Source: Micromonospora sp. FIMYZ51 (lineage in GTDB: Bacteria; Actinomycetota; Actinomycetes; Mycobacteriales; Micromonosporaceae). Taken from it: 64,000 nucleotides of DNA. Every line of letters begins with the position of its first letter. Position 1 is the first letter of the stretch. A program made the position numbers and the translations under genes. The DNA is taken from positions 1,426,001 through 1,490,000 of the forward strand of contig NZ_CP134706.1 of the NCBI RefSeq assembly GCF_038246755.1. Direction: 5' to 3'. Positions 21,479-29,901 of this stretch are shown piece after piece. Below the pieces are notes generated by a model that saw only the letters and a list, made by a program, of their open reading frames with translations, did not search any database and had not been told where the DNA came from.

Positions 21479-22405
21479 GTGAAGGTATGGATCCCGCACG
21501 AGACCGGCCACGCTTTGCTCGGTGACCTGCCCCCGGAGGTCACCGTCGAGACGATGGCCGACCCCGCGAAGCTGCCCTCGTCGGCGGCCGACGTCCGGTT
21601 CTGGGTGCCGCCCTTCCTCGCCCAGCGGGAAGCCACCGCCCTGCTGTCCGAGTTGCCCGAGCTGGCGGTGGTGCAGTTGCTCTCGGCCGGCGCGGACGCC
21701 TGGGTCGACCGGGTACCGCCCGGGGTCCTGCTCTGCGACGCCCGGGGCGTGCACGATCCCTCCACCGCCGAGTGGGTGGTCGCCGCGATCCTGTCCCAAC
21801 TGCGCGCCTTTCCGGCGATGGCCCGCGCCCAGGCGCAGCGGCGGTGGGCGTACGACGACGTGGCGCCCACCGACGAACTGGCCGGCAAGCGGGTGTTGAT
21901 CGTCGGCGCCGGCTCCATCGGCACCGCCGTACGGCAACGGCTGGCACCGTTCGAGGTGACGTTCACCCTGGTGGCCCGGACCGCCCGGCCGGAAGAGGGG
22001 GTGCACGGGGTCGGGGAGCTGACGCAGCTGTTGCCGCACGCCGACGTGGTGGTGGTGCTGGTGCCGCTTACCGAGCAGACCCAGGGGCTTGTCGACGAGA
22101 AGTTCCTGGCCGCGATGCGTGATGGTGCGCTGCTGGTGAACGCCGCCCGGGGGCCGGTGGCCCGGACCGACGCACTTGTCGACGAGCTGCCCAGTGGCCG
22201 GATCTCCGCCGCGCTGGACGTCACCGATCCGGAGCCGCTGCCCACCGACCATCCGCTCTGGGAGCTGCCGAACGTGTTGATCACCCCGCACGTGGCGGGG
22301 TCGGTACGCGGTCTGCTGCCCCGGGCGTACCGCCTGGTCGGCGAGCAGATTCGCCGGTTCGCGACCGGCGCACAGCTGACGAACGTGGTGACGAACGGCT
22401 ACTGA
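21479..22405 (+). CDS. D-isomer specific 2-hydroxyacid dehydrogenase
   Basis: A 308-aa NAD(P)-dependent oxidoreductase. The Rossmann motif is VLIVGAGSIGTAV. Catalytic Arg is in NAARGPVART, the Glu is in the DPEPLPTDHPLW stretch, and His is in ITPHVAGS. It is shorter than SerA and lacks any regulatory domain, which resembles GhrA-type glyoxylate/hydroxypyruvate reductases; the substrate is not determined by sequence. It starts leaderless at GTG 21479 and its last 7 nt overlap the convergent PH-like gene. Confidence 0.88.
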   Translation: MKVWIPHETGHALLGDLPPEVTVETMADPAKLPSSAADVRFWVPPFLAQREATALLSELPELAVVQLLSAGADAWVDRVPPGVLLCDARGVHDPSTAEWVVAAILSQLRAFPAMARAQAQRRWAYDDVAPTDELAGKRVLIVGAGSIGTAVRQRLAPFEVTFTLVARTARPEEGVHGVGELTQLLPHADVVVVLVPLTEQTQGLVDEKFLAAMRDGALLVNAARGPVARTDALVDELPSGRISAALDVTDPEPLPTDHPLWELPNVLITPHVAGSVRGLLPRAYRLVGEQIRRFATGAQLTNVVTNGY

Positions 22406-22776
22406 GCCGGCTCGACCTCGCCCCGACCGGCCGCCGCCGCCAGGCGGGGCAGGTCCTCTCGGCGTACCGCCGGCAGCACCAGCCGCTGGCCGTCGGTGAG
22501 CTGGGCGACCGCCCGGCCGCGCGGATCGGCGCCCAGTTCGGCGATCTGCTCCCAGCCGATCCGGCGCTGGCCAACCAGTGCCCGCAGGCGCAGCCCGTCA
22601 GCGTCCGCGTCGGTGCCGGCGCGCCAGGCCCAGGCGGCCACCGCCAGCGGTACCAGCAGCACCGGCAGCAGATACGCGCGGGCGCTGGCCAGCGGCACGG
22701 CCCCGATGGTGGCGACGATCGCCGCGACCAGGCTGGCCTGGTGGTGCCGGAAACGGACGGTGTCGGAACGGGCCAT
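22399..22776 (-). CDS. PH-domain-like membrane protein (Cfp6-like)
   Basis: A 125-aa protein with a short N-terminal strand (DTVRFRHHQ), two hydrophobic helices (about 15-50, with a turn at ASARAY) and a C-terminal bacterial-PH-like beta domain (DGLRLRALVGQRRIGWEQIAEL). Type and position match the low-molecular-weight antigen Cfp6 (Rv3004) of mycobacteria, which also lies between the LppZ and ilvB regions. Function unknown. ATG 22776 follows GGAGG closely; the longer frame upstream lacks support. Confidence 0.75.
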   Translation of the reverse strand: MARSDTVRFRHHQASLVAAIVATIGAVPLASARAYLLPVLLVPLAVAAWAWRAGTDADADGLRLRALVGQRRIGWEQIAELGADPRGRAVAQLTDGQRLVLPAVRREDLPRLAAAAGRGEVEPAQ

Positions 22777-22897
22777 CCTCCGATGATCCCACCAGCCCCG
22801 GGCCGGGTCGCACCGGGCTTCGGCGGGTCGACGCAAGGCGATGCGAGAGTGATCTGACTCACTGTCCGAGGTCGTCACTGACTCGCGTACTGACTCG

Positions 22898-22926
22898 TTC
22901 ACCGTTGGTGGGCGGCCGACTACCAT
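22898..22926 (+). promoter_or_regulatory. promoter TTCACC-17-TACCAT
   Basis: TTCACC (22898-22903), a 17-nt spacer and TACCAT (22921-22926) precede the GGDEF-EAL gene at 22984. Three CTGACTCR copies (22854, 22878, 22890) lie just upstream of the -35. Confidence 0.45.
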
Positions 22927-22983
22927 GTCGCCGTCCGCCGCACCGCCGCACCGCCGCAGTGTCCCCTCACGAAGGCGAACGCC

Positions 22984-25269
22984 GTGCCCGTCGCATCAGT
23001 CCTCCGCGCCGTCGTCCACCGGCGCATCCTGCCGGAAACCTGCGTCCTCACGGTGGTCGCCGTGCTGGTCGCCATCGGCACCACCGGCCCGGTGCCGGCC
23101 CTCGCCGTGGTGGCGCTCGCCGGCGCCGCCGGTTCGACGCTGGCCGGCGTACGCCTGTCCCGGCTGGCCATCGGCCCCGATGGGCCGGCTGCCCGCCGCC
23201 CCGGTGGGCGGCTCGCCCGACGCCGGGCCGCCCGACCACGCCGGGCCGCCGCGTTACTGCACGCCGGGGTGGTGACCGCCGGCCTGACTGCGGCGGTACT
23301 GCCGCTGGCCTCCGCCGGATACCGACCGGCAGCCGCCGCCACCGGCCTCGTCGGCACCGCCGCCCTGCTCGGCATCGGCCTGTTCAGCCTGCCCCGCCGG
23401 CCGCGCCCGCCGACCCGGGTGCGGCTGCGCCGGCTGTTCGACGGTGCCGTGGCCGGGCTCGGCCTGGTGCTCGTGGCCTGGCTGCTGCTGCCGTACGCAG
23501 GTGTGCCGGCCGCGGCGCGGTTGGCCACGGCGGCGGCGCTCGGCCTGCTGGCCGGCGACGTGTTGACCGTGCTTACCGGGGCACACCGCAACGCCGGCGC
23601 CGCGCGGAGCCGGGTCGGTGCCGCGCTGACCCTGCTCGCGCTGGTGCTGCTGGCCGCGTTGCCGGCCGGGCCCACCGCCGGCCGGGTGGCGCTGCTGGCG
23701 GTGGGACCGCTTGTGGTCGGGGTGCTGCTGGTGGCCGACGGGGTGCGGCGCGTGGTGCAGCCGGGCGGGGACCCGCCCCGGCGGGCCACCCTGGTCTGGC
23801 CGCGGGCGCTGGTCCCGGCGGCCGGGGTGGTGCTGGCCATCGTCCACCAGTTGCAGGTGGGCCGGCTGCCCGACCGGGTCGCGGTGCTGCTCGCCCTCGC
23901 CGCGGTGCCTCCGCTGGTGGCCCGCGAGCTGCTCCGCAGCGACCCGGACCACCCGAGCGACACCGACCCGGACCTGCTGATCGCCGCAGCCACCGCGCCG
24001 GCACCCGAACCGGCACCCGAACCGGCCACCGCGATCGAGCCTGCCGTGCCCGCCGGCCGCGCCGCGCTGCTGCGGGCCCTGGCGGCCCGGCCGGCGCCGC
24101 CGGTCGGCGCGCTGCTGGTGGTCGACCTGCACCTCACCGAGCTGCCCGGCATGGCGGTCCGCGACGACGTGGCGACCGAGGCGATCCGCCGGGCGCGGGC
24201 CGTGGTGGCCCCCGACGACGAGCTGTTCGACCTGGCCGGAAGCGGGCTCGCGGTGATCACCGGGGCCGGGCCGGTGCTGGCGTACGCGCTTGGCGCACGG
24301 CTGCTCACCGAGCTGGACCGGCCGTACGAGGTCTCCGGGGCGGTGCTGCGCTCCCGGGCCAGTGTGGGGCTCGCCGAACTCGCCCACGGCGGCCCGGAGG
24401 ACGTGCTGCGGCAGGCGGACCTGGCCCGGCGGCGCGCGGCCCAGCTCGGCCGGGACCGGATCGAGTGGTACGACGCGTACCTGGAGGAGCAACTGGTGCG
24501 CCGGCTGGAGTTGGAGCGGGAGCTGCCCGGCGCGGTCGCCCGGGGCGAGCTGGATCTGGTCTACCAGCCGGTGCTCGGGCTCACCGACCGGTGGCCGGTG
24601 GGCACGGAGGCGTTGCTGCGCTGGCGCAGCCCGGTGCTCGGCACGGTGTTCCCGACCGAACTGCTGCCGGTCGCCGAGGATCTCGACATCGTGGGCGAGC
24701 TGGGCACGTGGGTGCTGGACCGGGCGTGCCGCCAGTTGGCCGACTGGTCCGCCGGTGGTCGGCGGCTGTGGATGGCGGTGAATGTCTCCGTCCGCGAGCT
24801 GACCTCGCCGGACTTCGTGCCCCGGACGGTGGCGGTGCTTGATGCGTACGGGCTGGGGCCGGACCAACTGGTGGTGGAGGTCTCCGAGCCACGGGTGGGT
24901 GCCGAACTGCCGACCGTGGTGGCGCGGTTGGCCGGGCTGCGGTCGATGGGCATCCGCACCGCGCTCGACGACTTTCGCGCTGAGCACGCCTCGCTCGCGC
25001 AGCTGCGGCGGCTGCCGATCGACCTGCTCAAGGTCGGGCCGGAACTGGTCGCGACGAGCGGGGATCAGCGTCCACTGCTGGACGTGGTGGTCACCGTCGC
25101 CGATCGCATCGGGTTGGAGGTGGTGGCCGAGGAGCTGGAATCCGCCCACCAGGTCGACGGGGCGTACCGGGCGGGCTGCCGCTACGGCCAGGGGTTCGAG
25201 TTGGCCCGTCCGGCGACCGCGGAGCGGGTCGAGGCGTACTTCGAGGAGTTTCCTTCCACATCACGGTGA
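22984..25269 (+). CDS. membrane protein with degenerate GGDEF and EAL domains
   Basis: A 761-aa protein with about nine hydrophobic helices in residues 15-320, then a degenerate GGDEF domain. Where RLGGDEF should be there is DLAGSGLAVI, so cyclase activity is not expected. The EAL domain keeps TEALLRW, VEVSEP, the DD pair in ALDDFRAEHASL, a Lys in LLKVGPEL and VAEELE, but loop 6 (normally DFGTGYSSL) is altered. It may be a weak phosphodiesterase or a c-di-GMP receptor. GTG 22984 lies 8 nt after AAGG. It ends convergent with lacI, 23 nt away. Confidence 0.85.
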   Translation: MPVASVLRAVVHRRILPETCVLTVVAVLVAIGTTGPVPALAVVALAGAAGSTLAGVRLSRLAIGPDGPAARRPGGRLARRRAARPRRAAALLHAGVVTAGLTAAVLPLASAGYRPAAAATGLVGTAALLGIGLFSLPRRPRPPTRVRLRRLFDGAVAGLGLVLVAWLLLPYAGVPAAARLATAAALGLLAGDVLTVLTGAHRNAGAARSRVGAALTLLALVLLAALPAGPTAGRVALLAVGPLVVGVLLVADGVRRVVQPGGDPPRRATLVWPRALVPAAGVVLAIVHQLQVGRLPDRVAVLLALAAVPPLVARELLRSDPDHPSDTDPDLLIAAATAPAPEPAPEPATAIEPAVPAGRAALLRALAARPAPPVGALLVVDLHLTELPGMAVRDDVATEAIRRARAVVAPDDELFDLAGSGLAVITGAGPVLAYALGARLLTELDRPYEVSGAVLRSRASVGLAELAHGGPEDVLRQADLARRRAAQLGRDRIEWYDAYLEEQLVRRLELERELPGAVARGELDLVYQPVLGLTDRWPVGTEALLRWRSPVLGTVFPTELLPVAEDLDIVGELGTWVLDRACRQLADWSAGGRRLWMAVNVSVRELTSPDFVPRTVAVLDAYGLGPDQLVVEVSEPRVGAELPTVVARLAGLRSMGIRTALDDFRAEHASLAQLRRLPIDLLKVGPELVATSGDQRPLLDVVVTVADRIGLEVVAEELESAHQVDGAYRAGCRYGQGFELARPATAERVEAYFEEFPSTSR

Positions 25270-25282
25270 TGATCGATGGAAA

Positions 25283-25296
25283 CTTAACCGGTTCAG
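25283..25296. promoter_or_regulatory. LacI-type operator-like palindrome CTTAACCGGTTCAG
   Basis: One mismatch from the perfect palindrome CTGAACCGGTTCAG. It overlaps the 3' end of lacI and matches the site at 26538-26551, so it may be an auxiliary operator. Confidence 0.45.
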
Positions 25297-26318
25297 TCGG
25301 CGTTCGGCGGCGGTGGACCGGTGCTGCCCCGGGGGGTCAGGTGCGCGGTCTCGTCCTCCAGCCCGGTCGCGGGCGAGCCCTCGATCACCTGCAACAGCTG
25401 CCGGGCCGCGTGCGCGCCGTACGCCGGAATGTCCCGCCCGAGCGCGGTCAACGGCGGGTGCACCAGCCGGCACAGCGGGGAGTCGTCCCAGGCCACGATG
25501 GACAGATCGGTCGGGACGGCGAGACCCATCTCCTGGGCCACGGAGAGCCCGGCGATCGCCATCACGTCGTTGTCGTAGATCACGGCGGTGGGCCGGAGCC
25601 GGGAGCTGAGCAGGCGACGGGTCGCCCGGGCGCCCTCCTCGCCGGTGTAGTCCGAGGAGACGGTGACCGCCTCGGTCAGCCCGAGCCGCTGGCACACCTC
25701 GGCGAACGCCTGCGTCCGGATCGCGGTGTGCAGCAGGGCCGGCAGGCCGGCCACGCGGGCGATCCGGCGGTGTCCCAGCGCGTGCAGGTACTCCACGGTC
25801 TCCACGAGCGCCGCCGCCTCGTTGGACCAGACGCTGGGCAGGCTGCCGGTGCCGGTCGGGCCGCCGATCACCACGGCGGGCAGGCGCAACTCCTCAAGTA
25901 CGGGCACCCGGCGGTCGTCGGTACGCAGGTCGCAGACGAGCACCCCGTCCACCCGCCGCTCACCCCACCAGCGCCGGTAGACCTCGATCTCGGCGCTCTG
26001 GTCGGCCACCACCTGGAGGGTGAGCGCGTACGACCGGGCGGAGAGTTCCGCCTCCACGCCGCTGATCAGCTCCATGAAGAACGGCTCGATGCCGAGGGTG
26101 CGCGCCGGCCGGGCGAGGATCAGCCCGATCGCCCGGGCGGTCGCGCCGGAGAGGGCACGGGCCGCGCTGCTCGGACTGAACCCGATCTCGGCGGCGATGG
26201 CCAGGATGCGTTGTCGGGTCGCCTCGGAGACCCCCGGCTGACCGTTTAGCGCGTACGACACGGCGCCCTTGGAAACTCCCGCCCGCCGGGCGACATCCGC
26301 GATGGTGGGTCGCTTCAC
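25293..26318 (-). CDS. LacI-family transcriptional regulator of the mannan locus
   Basis: A 341-aa regulator. The N-terminal HTH and hinge (PTIADVARRAGVSKGAVSYA, then a hinge helix SAARALSG) are followed by a periplasmic-binding-protein-like sensor domain. It is divergent from the sugar ABC operon, which it most likely represses in the absence of a manno-oligosaccharide inducer; the inducer is inferred from the neighbouring GH2 and GH5 enzymes. GTG 26318 follows AGGAGG. A half-site pair CTGAACC/GGTTCAG lies over its own promoter, suggesting autoregulation. Confidence 0.92.
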   Translation of the reverse strand: MKRPTIADVARRAGVSKGAVSYALNGQPGVSEATRQRILAIAAEIGFSPSSAARALSGATARAIGLILARPARTLGIEPFFMELISGVEAELSARSYALTLQVVADQSAEIEVYRRWWGERRVDGVLVCDLRTDDRRVPVLEELRLPAVVIGGPTGTGSLPSVWSNEAAALVETVEYLHALGHRRIARVAGLPALLHTAIRTQAFAEVCQRLGLTEAVTVSSDYTGEEGARATRRLLSSRLRPTAVIYDNDVMAIAGLSVAQEMGLAVPTDLSIVAWDDSPLCRLVHPPLTALGRDIPAYGAHAARQLLQVIEGSPATGLEDETAHLTPRGSTGPPPPNAD

Positions 26319-26332
26319 CCGGGTACGTCCTC

Positions 26333-26366
26333 CTGAACCATCCGCAGCTTGTTCGGTTCAGTCTAC
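26333..26366 (-). promoter_or_regulatory. lacI promoter region with CTGAACC-N15-GGTTCAG inverted repeat
   Basis: On the minus strand a TAGACT -10 box sits at 26360-26365. CTGAACC (26333-26339) and GGTTCAG (26355-26361) form an inverted repeat covering the transcription start. The half-sites match the palindromes at 25283 and 26538. Confidence 0.45.
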
Positions 26367-26501
26367 GGGCGCACCGCAGGGGTGATCCGTTCAGCGTGCC
26401 GGGTGGTGGCGTTGGGCTGCGCCGCCGCGCGGCCCTTCGGGGCGTTCCGGGGAGCCGGCGCGGTGCCCGGATTACGTGTCGGGTACGTCGTTAACCGGCC
26501 G

Positions 26502-26530
26502 TTGACACTGTGGAATCGCGCCCGTACGGT
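26502..26530 (+). promoter_or_regulatory. promoter TTGACA-17-TACGGT of the ABC operon
   Basis: A consensus -35 TTGACA (26502-26507), a 17-nt spacer and -10 TACGGT (26525-26530). TTAACCGG (26491-26498) lies directly upstream and the operator 26538-26551 directly downstream. Confidence 0.7.
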
Positions 26531-26537
26531 GGCCTCA

Positions 26538-26551
26538 CTTATCCGGTTCAG
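26538..26551 (+). promoter_or_regulatory. LacI-type operator CTTATCCGGTTCAG at the transcription start
   Basis: Placed 7 nt after the -10 box, where bound repressor would block initiation. It shares CCGGTTCAG and the CTTA flank with the site at 25283-25296. Confidence 0.55.
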
Positions 26552-26603
26552 TCGACGTTCCTCGATCTAGGGAGCGTTCCCACATGGTCTCGGAGGATGG
26601 GTC

Positions 26604-27881
26604 ATGAGACGGTCTACGCCTCGTTGGCTGCGGGTCGCAGCCGTAGGTCTGGTGGTCGGGTCGATGGTCGTGGCGTGCAGCGGGCGCAGCACCACCGGCG
26701 GCTCCGGCGGCGACGGTGCGGTCACGCTGACGATCAGTTTCTGGGGCGACTTCGGCCTCCAGGATCTCAAGGCGAAGTACGAGGCGGAGCACACCAATGT
26801 CAAGATCGCCCTCAACTCGGGCGAGTTCAACGCCCAGCACGAGGACCTCCAGAAGAAGCTGATCGCCGGCTCGGGCGCACCCGACATCGCGGCCATCGAC
26901 GAGGGCTTCATCGTCCAGTTCCGTGGCCAGGCCGACAAGTTCGTCAACCTGCTGGACAAGGGCGCCGGCAAGCACGAGACCCACTACCTGCCGTGGAAGT
27001 GGAAGCAGTCGCTCTCGCCCGACGGCAACACCCAGATCGGTCTCGGCACCGACGTCGGCGGCCTGGCCATGTGCTACCGCACCGACCTCTTCGAGGCGGC
27101 CGGCCTGCCCACCGAACGGGACCAGGTCTCCGCGCTCTGGCCCACCTGGGACGACTTCATCCAGGTCGGTCAGCAGTACACCGCCAAGACGAAGAAGAAG
27201 TTCATCGACAACGGCACCAACCTGTTCAACCCGATCCTGGGCCAGCAGCCGGTCGGCTTCTACAACGAGAGTGACCAGTTGCAGATGGAGGGCGGCCCCA
27301 AGGTCGCCTTCGACTACGCGGTCAAGGCCGTCGACGCCGGCATCTCCGCCAACCTGACCAGTTTCCAGGCCGACTGGGACAAGGGCTTCACCAGCGGATC
27401 GTTCGCGGTGCTCGCCTGCCCGGCGTGGATGCTCGGGCACATCCAGAACACCGCGCCCGGCACCAAGGGCAAGTGGGACATCGCCGCGGTGCCCGGTGGC
27501 GGTGGCAACTGGGGCGGCTCCTTCCTGACCATTCCCAAGCAGGGCAAGAACGTCGACGAGGCGTACAAGTTCCTGGACTGGCTGATCCAGCCCGAGCAGC
27601 AGATCGAGATCTTCAAGACGGTCGGCAACCTGCCGTCGCAGCCGGGTCTCTACACCGACCCCGCGATCACGGAGTTCAAGAACGAGTTCTTCAACTCCGC
27701 GCCGGTCGGGCAGATCTTCCCCAAGATGGCGCAGGCCCTGACGCCGCAGTACCTGGGCAAGAAGAACGGCCCCACCCGGGTCGCGGTGGAGAACGTGCTC
27801 AACCGGGTGCAGAACGGCACGCTCAAGTCGGACGCGGCCTGGGCCGAGGCGATCAAGGAAGCCGAGAAGGCCAGCAAGTAG
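26604..27881 (+). CDS. sugar ABC transporter substrate-binding lipoprotein
   Basis: A 425-aa family 1 extracellular solute-binding protein. The signal peptide ends in the lipobox VVAC, followed by SGRSTTGGSGGDG and the LTISFWGDFG strand typical of oligosaccharide binders. It captures the sugar outside the cell and passes it to the two permeases that follow. The ligand is likely a manno-oligosaccharide, inferred from the beta-mannosidase and mannanase in the same cluster. A GGAGG ribosome binding site precedes ATG 26604. A strong hairpin separates it from the permease genes. Confidence 0.92.
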   Translation: MRRSTPRWLRVAAVGLVVGSMVVACSGRSTTGGSGGDGAVTLTISFWGDFGLQDLKAKYEAEHTNVKIALNSGEFNAQHEDLQKKLIAGSGAPDIAAIDEGFIVQFRGQADKFVNLLDKGAGKHETHYLPWKWKQSLSPDGNTQIGLGTDVGGLAMCYRTDLFEAAGLPTERDQVSALWPTWDDFIQVGQQYTAKTKKKFIDNGTNLFNPILGQQPVGFYNESDQLQMEGGPKVAFDYAVKAVDAGISANLTSFQADWDKGFTSGSFAVLACPAWMLGHIQNTAPGTKGKWDIAAVPGGGGNWGGSFLTIPKQGKNVDEAYKFLDWLIQPEQQIEIFKTVGNLPSQPGLYTDPAITEFKNEFFNSAPVGQIFPKMAQALTPQYLGKKNGPTRVAVENVLNRVQNGTLKSDAAWAEAIKEAEKASK

Positions 27882-27886
27882 CCGTG

Positions 27887-27926
27887 CGGGGGCGGTGCGG
27901 GTGACGGTCAGCCCGCGCCGCCCCCG
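27887..27926 (+). terminator. G+C-rich hairpin after the binding-protein gene
   Basis: CGGGGGCGG (27887-27895) pairs with 27918-27926, and the inner GCGGG/CCCGC extends the stem. It has no T-run. Being inside the operon, it would act as a partial terminator or a 3' stabiliser rather than a full stop. Confidence 0.55.
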
Positions 27927-27997
27927 GCGTACGCCTGCCCGCGCCTTCCGGCACCCGTCTTCCGCCGCATCCGTCCGTCCGCACCTGGAGAGTGCCC

Positions 27998-28990
27998 ATG
28001 TCCGCCACGCGCGCGGCCCCCGAACCGACCACCCGCCGCCCCCCACCCGCCCGAAGCCGGCGAATGACCTGGCATGACCGGCTGCACCGCTTCGACGTAC
28101 GGGTCGTCCCGTACCTGTTGATCGCGCCGTTCTTCCTGCTCTTCTTCGTCTTCGGGCTCTTCCCGATGATCTTCAACGGGGTGGTGGCGCTGCGCCACTG
28201 GCGCCTGGACGACCCGGAGCTGACCGGGTGGGCCGGCTTCGAGAACTTCGGCCGGCTCTTCAGCGACGGCGACTTCGGCAACGCGCTCTACAACACCTTC
28301 GGTATCTTCCTGCTCTCCACGGTCCCGCAGCTGTTGCTGGCGCTGGTCATCGCGTCGATGCTCAACCGTAGGCTGCGTGCGCAGACCTGGTGGCGGGTAA
28401 GCGTCCTGCTGCCCTACATCACCCCGATCACCGCCTCCACGCTTGTCTTCAACGTCTTCTTCTCCCGTGATCTCGGGATGGCGAACTGGGCGCTCGGGCT
28501 GATCGGCATCGGCACCGAGAACCCGATCGACTGGCGGGCGGACAAGCTGCACTCCTGGATCGCCATCGCCACGATGGTCAACTGGAAGTGGATCGGCTAC
28601 AACGCGCTGCTCTACCTGGCCGCGATGCAGTCCATCCCGCGCGACGTCTACGAGGCGTCCGCGCTGGACGGCGCCGGCCCGTGGCGTCAGCTCTGGCGGA
28701 TCACCGTACCGATGATCCGTCCGGTGGTGATCTTCACGGTGGTGCTCTCCACCATCGGCGGGCTCCAGCTCTTCACCGAGCCGATGCTCTTCGACCTCAA
28801 CGCGCAGACCGCCCGGGGCGGGGCCGGCGGTGAGTGGCAGACCGTCGCGCAGCTGATCTACAAGGTGGGCTGGAAGGACCTGAATCTCGGCTACGCCGCC
28901 GCGATGTCCTGGGCGCTGTTCCTCATCATCCTGGCGGTCGCCGCCCTGAACACTTACTTGACCAACCGCCTGTCAGGGGGACGCAAGTGA
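27998..28990 (+). CDS. sugar ABC transporter permease (MalF type)
   Basis: A 330-aa inner-membrane protein with about six helices, the first at LLIAPFFLLFFVFGLFP. The EAA loop EASALDGAGPWRQLWRITVP contacts the ATPase. ATG 27998 is chosen because GGAG at 27987-27990 is 7 nt away; GTG 27992 is the alternative. Its stop overlaps the next permease start as GTGA. The operon has no ATPase gene, so a shared MsiK-like ATPase encoded elsewhere is expected. Confidence 0.93.
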   Translation: MSATRAAPEPTTRRPPPARSRRMTWHDRLHRFDVRVVPYLLIAPFFLLFFVFGLFPMIFNGVVALRHWRLDDPELTGWAGFENFGRLFSDGDFGNALYNTFGIFLLSTVPQLLLALVIASMLNRRLRAQTWWRVSVLLPYITPITASTLVFNVFFSRDLGMANWALGLIGIGTENPIDWRADKLHSWIAIATMVNWKWIGYNALLYLAAMQSIPRDVYEASALDGAGPWRQLWRITVPMIRPVVIFTVVLSTIGGLQLFTEPMLFDLNAQTARGGAGGEWQTVAQLIYKVGWKDLNLGYAAAMSWALFLIILAVAALNTYLTNRLSGGRK

Positions 28991-29901
28991 CGACCGTTGC
29001 CCCGCCGCGCGGCGAGCCCGCGCCGGCACCGACGACCGGGCGTAAGCGGGCCGTCCTGATGGGTCGGGCGCCGCAGGACACCCCGGGCGGATTCTGGACG
29101 TACGCCTTCCTGGCGGTGACCGCCCTGTTCGCGGCGTTCCCGCTGTACTGGATGTTCGTCATCGCCACAAGCACCGACGAGGCCACCGCCCAACTGCCGC
29201 CGGTGGTGATCCCGGGCGACCAGTTCCTGGTCAACCTGGACGAGGTCTTCTCGATGCAGGACGTCTACTTCGCCGCCTCCCTGGTGAACAGCGTCATCGT
29301 CGCGACCGTGGTGACCGCCTCGGTGCTGTTCTTCTGCTCGCTGGCCGGGTTCGCCTTCGCCAAGCTCCGGTTCAAGGGCAGCCGGGCACTGCTGCTCTTC
29401 GTGATCCTCACCCTGACCGTGCCCAACCAACTCGGCGTGGTGGCGCTCTACATCGTGATGGGCGAGCTGGGTTGGAACGGCACCCTGCTGGCGGTGATCG
29501 TGCCCGGCATGGTCACCGCGTTCGGCGTGTTCTACATGCGGCAGTTCATCGTCAACGCGGTGCCGGACGAACTGGTCGAGTCGGCGCGCATCGACGGCGC
29601 CAGCACCATGCGGGTCTACTGGAACATCGTCCTGCCCGCCGTGCGTCCGGCACTGGCGGTGCTCGGCCTGCTCACCTTCGTGGCCACCTGGAACGACTTC
29701 CAGTGGCCCCTGATCACCCTCAACGGCACCGACTACCCCACCTCGATGGTGGCCATCTCCGACCTGGCCAGCGGCAACTACGTGATCTACCGCCGGGTGC
29801 TGGCCGGAGCCTTCGTGGCCACGGTGCCACTGTTGATCATGCTCGTCATCGGCGGTCGGCAGATCGTCCGCGGAATCATGGAAGGCGCGGTGAAGTCTTG
29901 A
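28987..29901 (+). CDS. sugar ABC transporter permease (MalG type)
   Basis: A 304-aa membrane protein with six predicted helices, the first at FLAVTALFAAFPLYWMFVIA. The EAA loop is ESARIDGASTMRVYWNIVLP. It pairs with the preceding permease. The start GTG at 28987 overlaps the upstream TGA by 4 nt. Its own TGA overlaps the TTG start of the beta-mannosidase as TTGA, giving coupled translation of importer and enzyme. Confidence 0.93.
   Translation: MTTVAPPRGEPAPAPTTGRKRAVLMGRAPQDTPGGFWTYAFLAVTALFAAFPLYWMFVIATSTDEATAQLPPVVIPGDQFLVNLDEVFSMQDVYFAASLVNSVIVATVVTASVLFFCSLAGFAFAKLRFKGSRALLLFVILTLTVPNQLGVVALYIVMGELGWNGTLLAVIVPGMVTAFGVFYMRQFIVNAVPDELVESARIDGASTMRVYWNIVLPAVRPALAVLGLLTFVATWNDFQWPLITLNGTDYPTSMVAISDLASGNYVIYRRVLAGAFVATVPLLIMLVIGGRQIVRGIMEGAVKS

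Noticed and set aside
21382..22284. N-terminal extension of the sugar dehydrogenase frame opposite the hydroxyacid dehydrogenase
   Set aside because: The lipoprotein signal peptide begins at GTG 21381 next to a -10 box; the upstream frame is antisense to a clear gene.
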